From NCBI GenBank assembly GCA_040219515.1, contig JAVJSI010000001.1, positions 62,001 to 126,000 of the forward strand: 64,000 nucleotides of DNA, given 5' to 3'. Positions 27,955-36,816 of the stretch are shown here, one piece after another; position 1 is the first letter of the stretch, and each line of letters starts with the position of its first letter. Under the pieces are notes generated by a model that did no database searches, was not told the DNA's origin, and saw nothing but the letters and a program-made list of their open reading frames with translations. Source of the DNA: Acidimicrobiales bacterium. GTDB taxonomy: Bacteria; Actinomycetota; Acidimicrobiia; Acidimicrobiales; Aldehydirespiratoraceae. The position numbers were made by a program, and so were the translations under genes.

Positions 27955-29850
27955 GTGGACCTAGCCGAGCAGGCGCTCGAGACCCTCGACGAGGTCGCGG
28001 TTGCCCTCCCCGGCGGCGGCGAACGTCGCGAAGGGCAGCGCCGGATGGTCACCGCGGTCGCCACGGCGATCCGCGACGGTGGCCACGTGGTCGTCCAGGC
28101 CGGTACCGGCACCGGGAAATCGCTCGCCTACCTCGTGCCGACGGCGCTCGCCGGCAAGACGACCATCGTCGCCACCGCCACCAAGGCACTGCAGGACCAG
28201 CTCGCGGGCAAGGATCTGCCGTTCCTCGACGAGCGCATTCCGGGCGGTGTCGACTTCGCCGTGCTGAAAGGCCGCTCGAACTACCTCTGTCTGCAACGAC
28301 TCGACGAGGCCGAAGCCGACGACCGCCTCGGTCTGGATCTGGGCGACCAGGACACGGCCACGCCGACGCTCGACAGTGATCTGCTGGCCCGGTTGCGGGT
28401 GTTCGCGGCGGCGACCGAGACGGGCGACCGCGCCGAACTCCCCGACATCGACGACCGCGCCTGGCGCCTCGTCAGCGTGGGGCGCGACGAATGCCCCGGG
28501 GCGGGCCGCTGCCCGGTGGGCGACGATTGCCTGGCCGAACGGGCCCGTCGAAAGGCGGCCACCGCCGATGTCATCATCGTCAACCTCCACCTCTACGCCA
28601 TCGAGATCATGGTCGAGGGCATTCTCCCCGAACACGACCTCGTCGTGATCGACGAGGCCCACCAGCTCGAGGACATCGTGTCGGAAGCCGCCGGCCGCCA
28701 GATCAGCCCGGCTCGGCTGCGCGCCGCAGCGCGCTCCGCCGGCGCAGTCCTCGCCGCCCGGGATGCGCCCGAAGGTGTAGAGGACGCCGCCACCCTCCTG
28801 CACTCGCAACTCGAACATCTGGTCGGTCAGCGATTGGCCGACGGTCTCGACGACGACACCGGCGCCACGATCGACCTCATCCGTGGCCGTGTCGACCAGC
28901 TGCTCAACGCACTCCGAGTGGTGCCCAAGGACGCGCCCGCGGAAACCGCGGCCAAGGCGCTGCGGGCCCGCCAGGCCGTCACCTCGCTGCTCGACGACAT
29001 CGACTACGTGCGCTGGCCCATCGACCACGAGGTGCTGTGGGTCGACGGCCCCACCAGCAATCCGAGCCTTCGTTCCACCCCGATCTCGATCGACAAGCTG
29101 CTCGAGGAGAGGCTGTGGTCGAAACGGCCGGGCATTCTCACCTCGGCCACGCTGTCGCCCGCCACGGTCACGCTCCTGGGTCTGCCGGCCGGCACCGAGA
29201 TGCTCGACGTGGGGAGCCCCTTCGACTACGAGAAGAACGCGCTGCTCTACTGCCCGACGAATCTCCCCGACCCACGCGCCGAAGGACATCGCGAGGCGCG
29301 GTTGGCCGAACTCGAGGCGCTCATCGTCGCCGCCGGCGGACGTACCCTGGCCCTCTTCACCAGCTGGGCGGCGATGCGCGAGGCCGCCGCCCATCTCGAG
29401 CCCCGCCTGCCGTGGCCCGTCCTCGTGCAGGGCGAAGGATCGAAGATGGCGCTGCTGGCGTCGTTCGTCGAGGACGACGAATCGTGCCTGTTCGCCACGA
29501 TGTCGTTCTGGCAGGGCGTCGACATCCCCGGTTCGACGTGCAACCTGGTGGTGATCGATCGACTCCCGTTCCCTCGCCCCGACGACCCCGTGTTGCAGGC
29601 CCGGCGGGAGCGGGCCGGGAAGGCCGCATTCCGCACCATCGACCTGCCACGAGCGGCCACCATGCTCGCCCAGGGGGCCGGTCGGCTGATCCGCTCGGCG
29701 ACCGATCGCGGGGTGGTGGCGGTGCTCGATCCCCGACTCGCCACCTCGCGTTCCTACCGCTGGGAGCTCATCAACGCCCTGCCGCCGATGCGACGGACCA
29801 AGGAACGCTCCGAGGCCGAGGCACTGCTGCGCGAACTCCGCGACGAGTAA
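27955..29850 (+). CDS. dinG: ATP-dependent helicase of the DinG/XPD group
   Basis: A protein of 631 residues from GTG 27955. Walker A is QAGTGTGKSLAYLVP and motif II is VIDEAHQLED. Four cysteines (NYLC, then DECPGAGRC and GDDC at about residues 110-190) are placed as in the 4Fe-4S domain of XPD/DinG helicases. The C-terminal motor ends with QGAGRLIRSATDRG (motif VI). It is a 5'-3' helicase acting on damaged or R-loop DNA. It is divergent from uppS, 91 bp away. Confidence 0.9.
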   Translation: MDLAEQALETLDEVAVALPGGGERREGQRRMVTAVATAIRDGGHVVVQAGTGTGKSLAYLVPTALAGKTTIVATATKALQDQLAGKDLPFLDERIPGGVDFAVLKGRSNYLCLQRLDEAEADDRLGLDLGDQDTATPTLDSDLLARLRVFAAATETGDRAELPDIDDRAWRLVSVGRDECPGAGRCPVGDDCLAERARRKAATADVIIVNLHLYAIEIMVEGILPEHDLVVIDEAHQLEDIVSEAAGRQISPARLRAAARSAGAVLAARDAPEGVEDAATLLHSQLEHLVGQRLADGLDDDTGATIDLIRGRVDQLLNALRVVPKDAPAETAAKALRARQAVTSLLDDIDYVRWPIDHEVLWVDGPTSNPSLRSTPISIDKLLEERLWSKRPGILTSATLSPATVTLLGLPAGTEMLDVGSPFDYEKNALLYCPTNLPDPRAEGHREARLAELEALIVAAGGRTLALFTSWAAMREAAAHLEPRLPWPVLVQGEGSKMALLASFVEDDESCLFATMSFWQGVDIPGSTCNLVVIDRLPFPRPDDPVLQARRERAGKAAFRTIDLPRAATMLAQGAGRLIRSATDRGVVAVLDPRLATSRSYRWELINALPPMRRTKERSEAEALLRELRDE

Positions 29851-29900
29851 CTGCCGAACCGCTGCTCAACTCGCTGCGGGTTCGTGCCGATCTCGCCCTG

Positions 29901-30416
29901 GTGAGTCGTCGTCGCCCGCATCCAGCCCGTCGCGCCCGTCGGGTCGCCGGCGCGTCCGCGCTCGGCGCCTACGCCGGTCTGATGTTCACGGTCGGCTGGG
30001 CGCACCGCTCCGGCGAAGTCGACAGCACCGCCGGCTTGCAGCCCACGACCGACCTCGGGGCCGACGAGATCGGCAGCCTGACCGGCGTCGAGCGAGTCGA
30101 CCTGCGGGCCGCCGCCACCGAGTTCCGGGCCTCGTCGACCACCACCCCGGACACCGACCGGACGATCACCGGCGAACGGGGGCTGGCGCCCACGCCACCC
30201 CCGCCGCCCAGCGTGGCGGTCACCACCACCGCGGCCCCGCAGGTCACCACGCCTCGCCCGACGGTCGCGCCCACCCCCGCTCCGCCGGCAACCGCCGGGC
30301 CCACCGCTCCCCCGGCGACGGCACCACCCGCGCCGACCACGGCTGCGCCTCCCACGACCTCGTTCAGCCCACCCACCTCGCTACCCCCGACCAGCCTGCC
30401 GACCGGTGGATCCTGA
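29901..30416 (+). CDS. Membrane-anchored Thr/Pro-rich protein
   Basis: A protein of 171 residues from GTG 29901. The basic start (SRRRPHPARRARRVAGAS) leads into one membrane segment (ALGAYAGLMFTVGWAH). The rest is extracytoplasmic: residues 30-80 are ordinary, and from about residue 95 almost only Pro, Thr, Ala and Ser. It overlaps the start of the ApbE gene, so it belongs to that operon and might present or space a flavin-carrying partner. The family is not recognised. Confidence 0.6.
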   Translation: MSRRRPHPARRARRVAGASALGAYAGLMFTVGWAHRSGEVDSTAGLQPTTDLGADEIGSLTGVERVDLRAAATEFRASSTTTPDTDRTITGERGLAPTPPPPPSVAVTTTAAPQVTTPRPTVAPTPAPPATAGPTAPPATAPPAPTTAAPPTTSFSPPTSLPPTSLPTGGS

Positions 30417-31266
30417 CCTCGAGGTCCGGCGGACGGGCCGGGCCATGGGCACCACATACCTGATGGTGACGGCAAAGGCCGACGGCGTGCTCCTCGACGA
30501 CGCTGTCGCTCTGCTCGACGATCTCGAGTCTCGTTGGAGCCGCTTCGTGGTCGACAGTGAGATCTGCCGGCTGAATCGCAATCCGGGAGTGCCGGTGATC
30601 GTCAGTCCCGACACCTTCGCGGTCGTCCAGGCCGCCGTCGACGGCGCCGAGGCCACGGGTGGCCGTTTCGATCCGACGGTGCACGATTCGCTCGTCGCGC
30701 TCGGCTACGACCGCACGTTCGACGACATGACCCTTGCCGGGGGCGGAGAGCCCCACCCGGCGCCTGGCGTGTGCGGCATCGAACTCGACGCCGCGCTCCA
30801 CGCGATCACCGTGCCCCATGGCGTTCGCATCGATCTCGGCGGCATCGGCAAGGGGACGGCGGCCGACCTCGCCACCGAACTCGTGATGTCGAACGGGGCG
30901 AGCGGCGTGGCGGTCTCCATCGGCGGCGACCTCCGGGTACGCGGCGAGAGCCCGTCGGGTGCCGGGTGGCGGTTCACCGACGACTGGGGTCGACTGCCGT
31001 TTCCGGCGCTCGCCGACGGTGGGCTGTGCACCAGCACCACTTGCCGACGCCGGTGGACGACCCCCCGCGGCGATGCCCACCATGTGGTCGATCCGAGGAC
31101 CGGCACGCCGACCGACGGCACTGTCGAATGCATCACCGTGGTCGGCGCGACCGCCCAACAGGCGGAGATCCTGACCAAGGCCGCGATGGTCGCCGGTCCG
31201 GAGGCGGCCGCGTTCCTCGAACCGTTCGGTGTGCGCCATGTCATCCACTGGTCGACGGCGGCCTGA
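30406..31266 (+). CDS. apbE: FAD:protein FMN transferase (ApbE)
   Basis: A protein of 286 residues from GTG 30406, overlapping the previous stop by 11 bases. Motifs: RAMGTTYLMV, TGGRFDPTVHDSLVALGY, IDLGGIGKGTAADLA and HHVVDPRTGTPT with the Mg2+-binding Asp. ApbE cuts FAD and attaches FMN to a Thr in extracytoplasmic flavoproteins. There is no signal peptide visible, which is odd for an enzyme that usually works outside. The next gene is a ferric-reductase-like membrane protein. Confidence 0.9.
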   Translation: MDPDLEVRRTGRAMGTTYLMVTAKADGVLLDDAVALLDDLESRWSRFVVDSEICRLNRNPGVPVIVSPDTFAVVQAAVDGAEATGGRFDPTVHDSLVALGYDRTFDDMTLAGGGEPHPAPGVCGIELDAALHAITVPHGVRIDLGGIGKGTAADLATELVMSNGASGVAVSIGGDLRVRGESPSGAGWRFTDDWGRLPFPALADGGLCTSTTCRRRWTTPRGDAHHVVDPRTGTPTDGTVECITVVGATAQQAEILTKAAMVAGPEAAAFLEPFGVRHVIHWSTAA

Positions 31267-31319
31267 GGCAGTTCCCCGAAATCCTCGCATTCGGCGAGAA
31301 CGTGCCGACTGGAGACGCC

Positions 31320-32597
31320 GTGAGTGAAGAGCTGTGGTGGTATGCCACTCGAGCCGCCGGTCTGATGACCTGGACCACCGCGACCGCATCGGTCGTGATG
31401 GGCCTGATGCTGTCCACCCGCGCGGTCCGCGCCCGCACCGGGCCGTGGTTCCTCGACCTCCACCGCTTCCTCGGTGGTATCAGCGTGGTGTTCCTCATCG
31501 CCCACATGGGCACCCTCTGGCTCGACTCCTACGAGGACTTCGGACCCCGTGAACTCTTCGTGCCCGGCGCGTCCGACTGGCGGACCGAGGCAATCGCGTG
31601 GGGCATCATCGCGGCCTATCTGCTGATCGCCGTCGAGGTCACCTCGCTCCTGCGGTCCCGTGTCAGCAAGGCGCTCTGGCGGGTGGTCCACCTGTCGTCC
31701 TTCGTGGCCATGGTCGCCGGCAGCTACCACGCCTACCTCGCGGGCAGCGACGTCGAGAATCCGGTCACCTGGGCGATCGCCGGCATCGGCTCGCTTCTGG
31801 TCCTCGGGCTCGTCTCGATGCGTCTCCAGCGCCAAGACCCCGAAGACCACGGGTCGACCAGCCTTGCCGACCAGCGTGCCGTGCTCGAGGAGATGCGCAA
31901 GCGTCTCGAGGAACTGCCGATCCCCGAGTCGACGCCCCAGCCGCAGATCTCGGTCACCCCCAATGCCATGCTCCCGCGACGTGCGCCGTTCGCGGAATCG
32001 TTGCCCGGCATCGCGACCGAGTCGGGCGAGCCCGCCCATGATGTCGCACCGCACAGTGATCCGATCGGCTTCAGCGACGACCCGTTCGCGTCGGTGCCCC
32101 TGTCGAGCGACGAGCCCGAGCTGGGTGGATGGGCCAACCAATCGCCGGCCGATCCGTTCGGCGTCATTGCTGCTGACGGCACCGTCCCCGATGGCCTCCC
32201 GGCCGACCGCACTCTTCCGCGCAGGGCGGAGGCCGAGGGTCGTCGCATCGACCCGTTCGAGGCTCTCGGTCTCACGCCGGCGATGGACCGCTCCGGGGAT
32301 GACGGCTTCCCCGTGCCCCCGCCGCCGGCCGAGGCCCCTGAACTGTTCGGCGCGGCCGTCGACGACGAGCCTCGCGCCGACATCCTGCACACCCGATTCG
32401 AACCGGTGGTGCAGACACCGTCGACCATCCAGGCTCCGGCGACCCCGACCTCGGGTCCGCCGCCGCTGCCCGACGCCGTCGATCCGCTGACCGGCGAACC
32501 CGACGAAGCGGCCTACACGGCCTGGCTCAAGGACTGGCTGTCGTACGCCGAGCAGTACGGCGACGAGGCCCCCGAGGACCCGGCGCGGCGCTTCTAA
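31320..32597 (+). CDS. Ferric-reductase-like transmembrane protein with long cytoplasmic tail
   Basis: A protein of 425 residues from GTG 31320. The first about 180 residues have five or six membrane helices with histidines placed for b-type haem: LHRFLGG, IAHMG, VHLSSF and SYHAYLAG. Residues 185-425 are a hydrophilic, low-complexity tail ending AAYTAWLKDWLSYAEQYG. With apbE upstream, the unit looks like a transmembrane electron-transfer system that uses a covalent flavin. The acceptor is unknown. Confidence 0.75.
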   Translation: MSEELWWYATRAAGLMTWTTATASVVMGLMLSTRAVRARTGPWFLDLHRFLGGISVVFLIAHMGTLWLDSYEDFGPRELFVPGASDWRTEAIAWGIIAAYLLIAVEVTSLLRSRVSKALWRVVHLSSFVAMVAGSYHAYLAGSDVENPVTWAIAGIGSLLVLGLVSMRLQRQDPEDHGSTSLADQRAVLEEMRKRLEELPIPESTPQPQISVTPNAMLPRRAPFAESLPGIATESGEPAHDVAPHSDPIGFSDDPFASVPLSSDEPELGGWANQSPADPFGVIAADGTVPDGLPADRTLPRRAEAEGRRIDPFEALGLTPAMDRSGDDGFPVPPPPAEAPELFGAAVDDEPRADILHTRFEPVVQTPSTIQAPATPTSGPPPLPDAVDPLTGEPDEAAYTAWLKDWLSYAEQYGDEAPEDPARRF

Positions 32598-32603
32598 CCG
32601 GGT

Positions 32604-33449
32604 CTAGTAGCCCAGCCGCTCGACGGAGTGGGCCTGGTGTTGCCAGTTCTTCTCGACCTTGACGAAGAGCTCGAGGAAGACGCCTTCGGGCAGCTGCTCT
32701 CGCACGGCGATGCCGACCTTCTTCAGGTTCTCGCCCTTCTTCCCGATCACGATGCCCTTCTGCGAGTCGCGCTCGACGATGATCTCGCAGCGGACCCGGG
32801 GCCACTCCCATTCGGTGACGCGGGTTGCGATGGAGTGCGGCAGCTCCTCGCGGGTGACGGCGAGCAGCTGCTCGCGCACGAGTTCGGCCACCCAGAACTC
32901 ATCGGGCACATCGGTGATCATGCCCTCGGGGTAGAAGTGCGGTCCTTCGGGCATGCGGGAACGGAGGTGGGCGACCAGGGCATCGATGCCCTCGCCGGTC
33001 GTGCCCGACACCGGGAACCACGACTCGACGGCCAGCGCCGAGGTGGACTGCAGCTGGGCCAGCACCTGTTCGGGTGACGCGAGGTCGGCCTTGGTGACGA
33101 CGACGACCGAGTCCTTCGGCAACCGCTCGGCGATGAACGCGTCGCCGCGGCCGTAGGGCGCCGTGGCGTCGAGCACGAAGCACACGACGTCGACCTCGGT
33201 GGTGGCCTGGTTCGCGGTCGCATTGAGGCTCGTGCCCAGGGCGGTACGGGGCTTGTGGATGCCCGGCGTGTCGACGAACACGAGCTGCGCGTCGTCGTCG
33301 GTGAGCACGCCACGCACCTGCGTGCGGGTGGTCTGCGGCTTGTCGGACACGATCGAGACCTTGTGGCCGAGGATGCGGTTGAGCAGGGTCGACTTGCCCG
33401 CGTTGGGCCGGCCCACGAGGGTCACGAACCCCGATCGGAACTCAGCCAT
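32604..33449 (-). CDS. era: GTPase Era
   Basis: A protein of 281 residues starting MAEFRSGFVTLVGRPNAGKS (G1). Further motifs are VDTPGIHKP (G3), TKADL (G4) and the C-terminal KH domain RCEIIVERDSQKGIVIGKKG, which binds the 3' end of 16S rRNA. Era assists 30S assembly. The ATG at 33449 overlaps the upstream CNNM gene end by 8 bases. A longer in-frame start at 33581 lies inside that gene and is rejected. Confidence 0.95.
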   Translation of the reverse strand: MAEFRSGFVTLVGRPNAGKSTLLNRILGHKVSIVSDKPQTTRTQVRGVLTDDDAQLVFVDTPGIHKPRTALGTSLNATANQATTEVDVVCFVLDATAPYGRGDAFIAERLPKDSVVVVTKADLASPEQVLAQLQSTSALAVESWFPVSGTTGEGIDALVAHLRSRMPEGPHFYPEGMITDVPDEFWVAELVREQLLAVTREELPHSIATRVTEWEWPRVRCEIIVERDSQKGIVIGKKGENLKKVGIAVREQLPEGVFLELFVKVEKNWQHQAHSVERLGY

Positions 33450-34734
33450 GCGCGCCCTCTCGCTGGGCTCTCTGGTCGGCGTCCTCGGGATCGAGAACCG
33501 GCGTGAGTCGGACGCGCGTGATGCGACGCCCTTCCATCCGTTCGACCTGGAGGCGCACGCCACCCTCCTCGATCCATTCACCGACGCTGGGAATGTGGCC
33601 GAGGGTGTTGAAGATCAGCCCACCCACGGTGTCCCAGTCGCCGTCCTCGATCGCCGAGGGAACCAGGGTGTGGAGCTGATCAACGGGCATGCGACCGTGG
33701 ACGAGCACCTCGCCGCCGGCGAGTGGTTCGACCAGCGGTTGTTCGATGTCGTACTCGTCGACGATCTCGCCGACCAGCTCCTCGACCACGTCCTCGAGGG
33801 TGACGAGGCCGGAGGTGCCGCCGTACTCGTCGACGACGATGGCCAGGTGATGCCGACCGAGCTGCATCTCGCGCAGCAGCGCATCGGCGTGCTTCGTCTC
33901 GGGAACGAAGCGGGCCCGACGCATCACCGTCCGCACCTCACGGCTGCCCTGCCCGGCCCGCTCGGCTCGGGTGAGATCCTTGATCAGGCAGACACCGACG
34001 ATGTCGTCGATTCCGTCGCCGCACACCGGAAGGCGACTGAGCCCCTTGTCGATCGCAAGGTCGAGCACCTCGGTGACCGAACTCGCCGCTGGGCTCGTGA
34101 CCATGTCGGTGCGCGGCACCATCACCTCGCGCACCACCGTGTCGCCCAGCGCGAAGACGGACTCGATGAGGTCACGCTCCTCTTCCTCGATCGACTCGCC
34201 GGCGGCCGCGGCACCGGTGAGCGCGATGAGTTCGTCCTCGGTGACCACGGGCGGTCGGGCGGGCCCGGGAAGGAGCCCGTTGGAGATGCCGTTGAGGGCG
34301 CGGCTCGCCCACCGCAACGGTGCGATGAAGAGCACCAGGCGGACCACCGGGGCAGCCCGGCGGGCGGCGATGTCGGGGTGTTGCAGTGCCCACGATCTCG
34401 GCATCGCCTCGGCCAGCACGTAGAGCACCATCACCTCGACGGCGACCGCCGCCGCAACCCAGGTGGCCCCGGCCCGATCGACGACCAGCACGGTGACGAT
34501 CGACGATGCGGCCAGGTGGAAGATGATCCGCAGCAACAGCAACGGCGCCAGACTGGATTCGCGGTCGATGAGCAGATGGGCCAGTGCCCCGGCGCCGGGA
34601 ACGCCGTCGGACGCAAATGATTCGGCGCGAGCGTGGCTGATGTGGGTCAGCGCGGTCTCGCCGGCCGCCACCAGCGCTGCCATCACGACCAGCACGCCGA
34701 TGCCGATGACCGCCACGATCAGACCGGTCGTCAT
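33442..34734 (-). CDS. CNNM/CorC-like protein with CBS and transporter-associated domains
   Basis: A protein of 430 residues. Residues 1-150 are a DUF21 (CNNM) membrane domain (GLIVAVIGIGVLVVMAALVA first helix, FHLAASSIVTVLVV). The middle has tandem CBS motifs (REVMVPRTDMVTSPAASSV, then VVDEYGGTSGLVTLEDV). The C-terminal CorC_HlyC domain follows. These proteins are linked to Mg2+/Co2+ efflux. It sits in the conserved order phoH, ybeY, CNNM, era. Confidence 0.9.
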   Translation of the reverse strand: MTTGLIVAVIGIGVLVVMAALVAAGETALTHISHARAESFASDGVPGAGALAHLLIDRESSLAPLLLLRIIFHLAASSIVTVLVVDRAGATWVAAAVAVEVMVLYVLAEAMPRSWALQHPDIAARRAAPVVRLVLFIAPLRWASRALNGISNGLLPGPARPPVVTEDELIALTGAAAAGESIEEEERDLIESVFALGDTVVREVMVPRTDMVTSPAASSVTEVLDLAIDKGLSRLPVCGDGIDDIVGVCLIKDLTRAERAGQGSREVRTVMRRARFVPETKHADALLREMQLGRHHLAIVVDEYGGTSGLVTLEDVVEELVGEIVDEYDIEQPLVEPLAGGEVLVHGRMPVDQLHTLVPSAIEDGDWDTVGGLIFNTLGHIPSVGEWIEEGGVRLQVERMEGRRITRVRLTPVLDPEDADQRAQREGAHG

Positions 34735-35243
34735 GCGGGGGTCCCGGGACGGTGCTGGACCACAGGACGGTGGTGCGCGCCGAGCAGGGCATCCTCGGCC
34801 GCCTGCATGCGCACCGTCTCGTCGGCCTCGGCGTGGTCGTGGCCGAGGATGTGCAGCACGCCGTGGACGATGAGCAGCGCCAGCTCGTCGTCGACCGAAC
34901 CGTCGTGACCGCGGTCGTCGCGGTGATCGGCGGCCTGACGAGCGGCGTAGGCGGGGCACACCACGATGTCGCCGATCAACCGCTCGCCCACGGGATCGTC
35001 GTCGTCGGCATCGAGCGGGAACGACAACACGTCGGTGGGCCGATCCTCGTCCATGTGCTCACGGTTGAGCTCGGTCATCACCTCTTCGTCGACGAACAAC
35101 AGATTGAGCTCGCCCTCGACGACCCCGGAGGCCGCCAGCGAGTCGCCGGCGAGTCGCGACCACCGTCCGACGTCGACGGGCAGGTCGTGCTGTTCGTCGA
35201 CCGCGACGACGACCGGGCGGCCGCCGTTCGCCGGTTCAGCCAT
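34731..35243 (-). CDS. ybeY: Endoribonuclease YbeY
   Basis: A protein of 170 residues starting MAEPANGGRPVVVAVDEQ. The zinc site is HGVLHILGHDH, the family H-G-x-L-H-L-x-G-H-D-H motif, preceded by DRPTDVLSFPLD. It matures 16S rRNA ends and takes part in ribosome quality control. It overlaps phoH at its start and the CNNM gene at its end. Confidence 0.94.
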   Translation of the reverse strand: MAEPANGGRPVVVAVDEQHDLPVDVGRWSRLAGDSLAASGVVEGELNLLFVDEEVMTELNREHMDEDRPTDVLSFPLDADDDDPVGERLIGDIVVCPAYAARQAADHRDDRGHDGSVDDELALLIVHGVLHILGHDHAEADETVRMQAAEDALLGAHHRPVVQHRPGTPA

Positions 35244-36186
35244 CGACGCCGGCCTTCTCATAGGCGTCGACGATGTCCTGCACGATGCGATGGCGCACCA
35301 CGTCGCGGCCGGTGAAGCGCACGAAGTCGATGCCGTCGATGCCACCGAGAATCGGTTCGAGGCCGAGAAGCCCGCTGCGACCGGTCTGCACGTCGACCTG
35401 GGTGACGTCGCCGGTGATGACCGCCTTGGAGCCGAACCCGATGCGGGTGAGGAACATCTTCATCTGCTCGGGCGTGGTGTTCTGGGCCTCGTCGAGGATG
35501 ATGAACGACGAGTTGAGCGTGCGACCACGCATGAAGGCGAGCGGGGCCACCTCGACCACACCGCGTTCCATCAGCCGCTCGACGCCGTCCATGCCGACCA
35601 TGTCGTGGAGGGCGTCGTAGAGCGGCCGCAGATACGGGTCGACCTTGGCCATCAGGTCGCCGGGGAGGAAGCCGAGTCGCTCGCCGGCCTCGACGGCGGG
35701 CCGGGTGAGGATGATGCGCTCGACCGCGCCGGCCTGGAGTGCCGCGCACGCCATCGCCACCGCCAGCCACGACTTGCCGGTACCGGCCGGACCGATGCCG
35801 AAGGTGATGACATTGCCGTCGATCGCCTCGACGTAGGCCTTCTGCCCGCTCGACTTCGGGCGGATGATCTTGCCCTTGTCGGCCTTGAGGATCTCGTGGG
35901 TGAAGACCGCCGAGGGTCGCTCGTCCTGGCGCACCATGTCGATCGTGCGGTCGAGCGAACGCTCGTCGAGGCGTTGACCCTTCTCGGCCAGCACCACGAG
36001 CTCCTCGAACAGCGTCTGCACGATCGGCGCGCTCGGACCGCTGAGATGGACCTCGTTGCCGCGCACCGTGACGTCGGTGTCGGGGAAGGCCGCCTCGACG
36101 CGACGAAGATGTCGGTCGTGTTCGCCGAGGAGTGCACCCATCAGGTGATTGCCGGGGATGCGGATGGTGATCGCGTGTTCGCTCAT
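35236..36186 (-). CDS. phoH: PhoH-like ATPase
   Basis: A protein of 316 residues. An N-terminal KH-like part (GNHLMGALLGEHDRHLRRVE) precedes the ATPase with Walker A GPAGTGKSWLA and Walker B FIILDEAQNTTPEQMKMFLT. It is first in the phoH-ybeY-CNNM-era operon and probably acts in RNA metabolism with YbeY. A TACCAT box is 12 nt before the ATG. Confidence 0.92.
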   Translation of the reverse strand: MSEHAITIRIPGNHLMGALLGEHDRHLRRVEAAFPDTDVTVRGNEVHLSGPSAPIVQTLFEELVVLAEKGQRLDERSLDRTIDMVRQDERPSAVFTHEILKADKGKIIRPKSSGQKAYVEAIDGNVITFGIGPAGTGKSWLAVAMACAALQAGAVERIILTRPAVEAGERLGFLPGDLMAKVDPYLRPLYDALHDMVGMDGVERLMERGVVEVAPLAFMRGRTLNSSFIILDEAQNTTPEQMKMFLTRIGFGSKAVITGDVTQVDVQTGRSGLLGLEPILGGIDGIDFVRFTGRDVVRHRIVQDIVDAYEKAGVDG

Positions 36187-36198
36187 CGTTCACCGGGA

Positions 36199-36214
36199 AT
36201 GGTACCGGTACCCT
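36199..36214. promoter_or_regulatory. Overlapping divergent promoters of phoH and the Sm-like gene
   Basis: The perfect palindrome GGTACCGGTACC (36201-36212) carries TACCAT on the minus strand (for phoH) and TACCCT on the plus strand (36209-36214, 8 nt before GTG 36223). The two -10 boxes overlap, so the genes compete for polymerase. Confidence 0.45.
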
Positions 36215-36222
36215 CGACCGTC

Positions 36223-36801
36223 GTGGACGGCGATTCCTCGCAGCAGCCCTTGCGGCTCACCGGCGACGACCCCCTGAGCGGGCTGTCGGCCTGGTTGGCC
36301 GAGGGTCGCGTCGACGACGCGGCCGCCGAACGCACCCGTCAGCGATGGCTCGAACGCCAGGCCGCGGCCGATGCGACGGTCGCCGGTGTGCTGCTCGACC
36401 TCGCCGAACGCGGCAGTCCCGTCACCGTCCGGACCCTCGGTGGTCGCACCGCACGGGGTCGGGTCGCCGCCCTCGGCGTCGACTTCGTGGCGGTACGCGA
36501 GCCGAGCCGCGGCGACGTCGTGATCCCCACGGGCCGGGTGGCGACGGTGCGCACCGCACCCGGCGAGGACCCGACGGTCGGCGACCGGCCACCGACGCTC
36601 GATGTCGCACTCGTCGACGCGCTCGTCGAGCTCGCCGTCGATCGTCCGCCCGTGCTCGTCTCTGTCGCCGGCGACGAGCTGCGCGGCGACCTCCACAGCG
36701 CGGGCACGGATGTGATCGCACTTCGCCTCGACGCCGTTCCGCCGTCGATCGTCCACGTCGCCATCGCCGCGCTCGATCATCTCGTGCTGAGGGTCGGCTG
36801 A
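36223..36801 (+). CDS. Hypothetical protein with two Sm-like beta-barrel segments
   Basis: A protein of 192 residues from GTG 36223, chosen because TACCCT lies 8 nt upstream. ATG 36199 is also in frame. A helical start (LSGLSAWLAEGRVDDAAAER) leads into SPVTVRTLGGRTARGRVAAL and DFVAVREPSRGDVVIPTGRV, a pattern of short strands like an LSM/Hfq-fold barrel. A second such unit follows at PPVLVSVAGDELRGDLHSAG. RNA binding is a guess from fold only. It is divergent from phoH. Confidence 0.55.
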   Translation: MDGDSSQQPLRLTGDDPLSGLSAWLAEGRVDDAAAERTRQRWLERQAAADATVAGVLLDLAERGSPVTVRTLGGRTARGRVAALGVDFVAVREPSRGDVVIPTGRVATVRTAPGEDPTVGDRPPTLDVALVDALVELAVDRPPVLVSVAGDELRGDLHSAGTDVIALRLDAVPPSIVHVAIAALDHLVLRVG

Positions 36802-36816
36802 GCCCCGACCGGAATC

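Noticed and set aside
28491-29900. Plus-strand frame open from 28491 to 30416
   Set aside because: Up to 29900 it is a shadow of the helicase in another frame. Only the part from GTG 29901 looks like a real gene.
34966-36198. 611-codon plus-strand frame
   Set aside because: Antisense to ybeY and phoH. Only its last 193 codons, from 36223, lie outside those genes and are taken as real.
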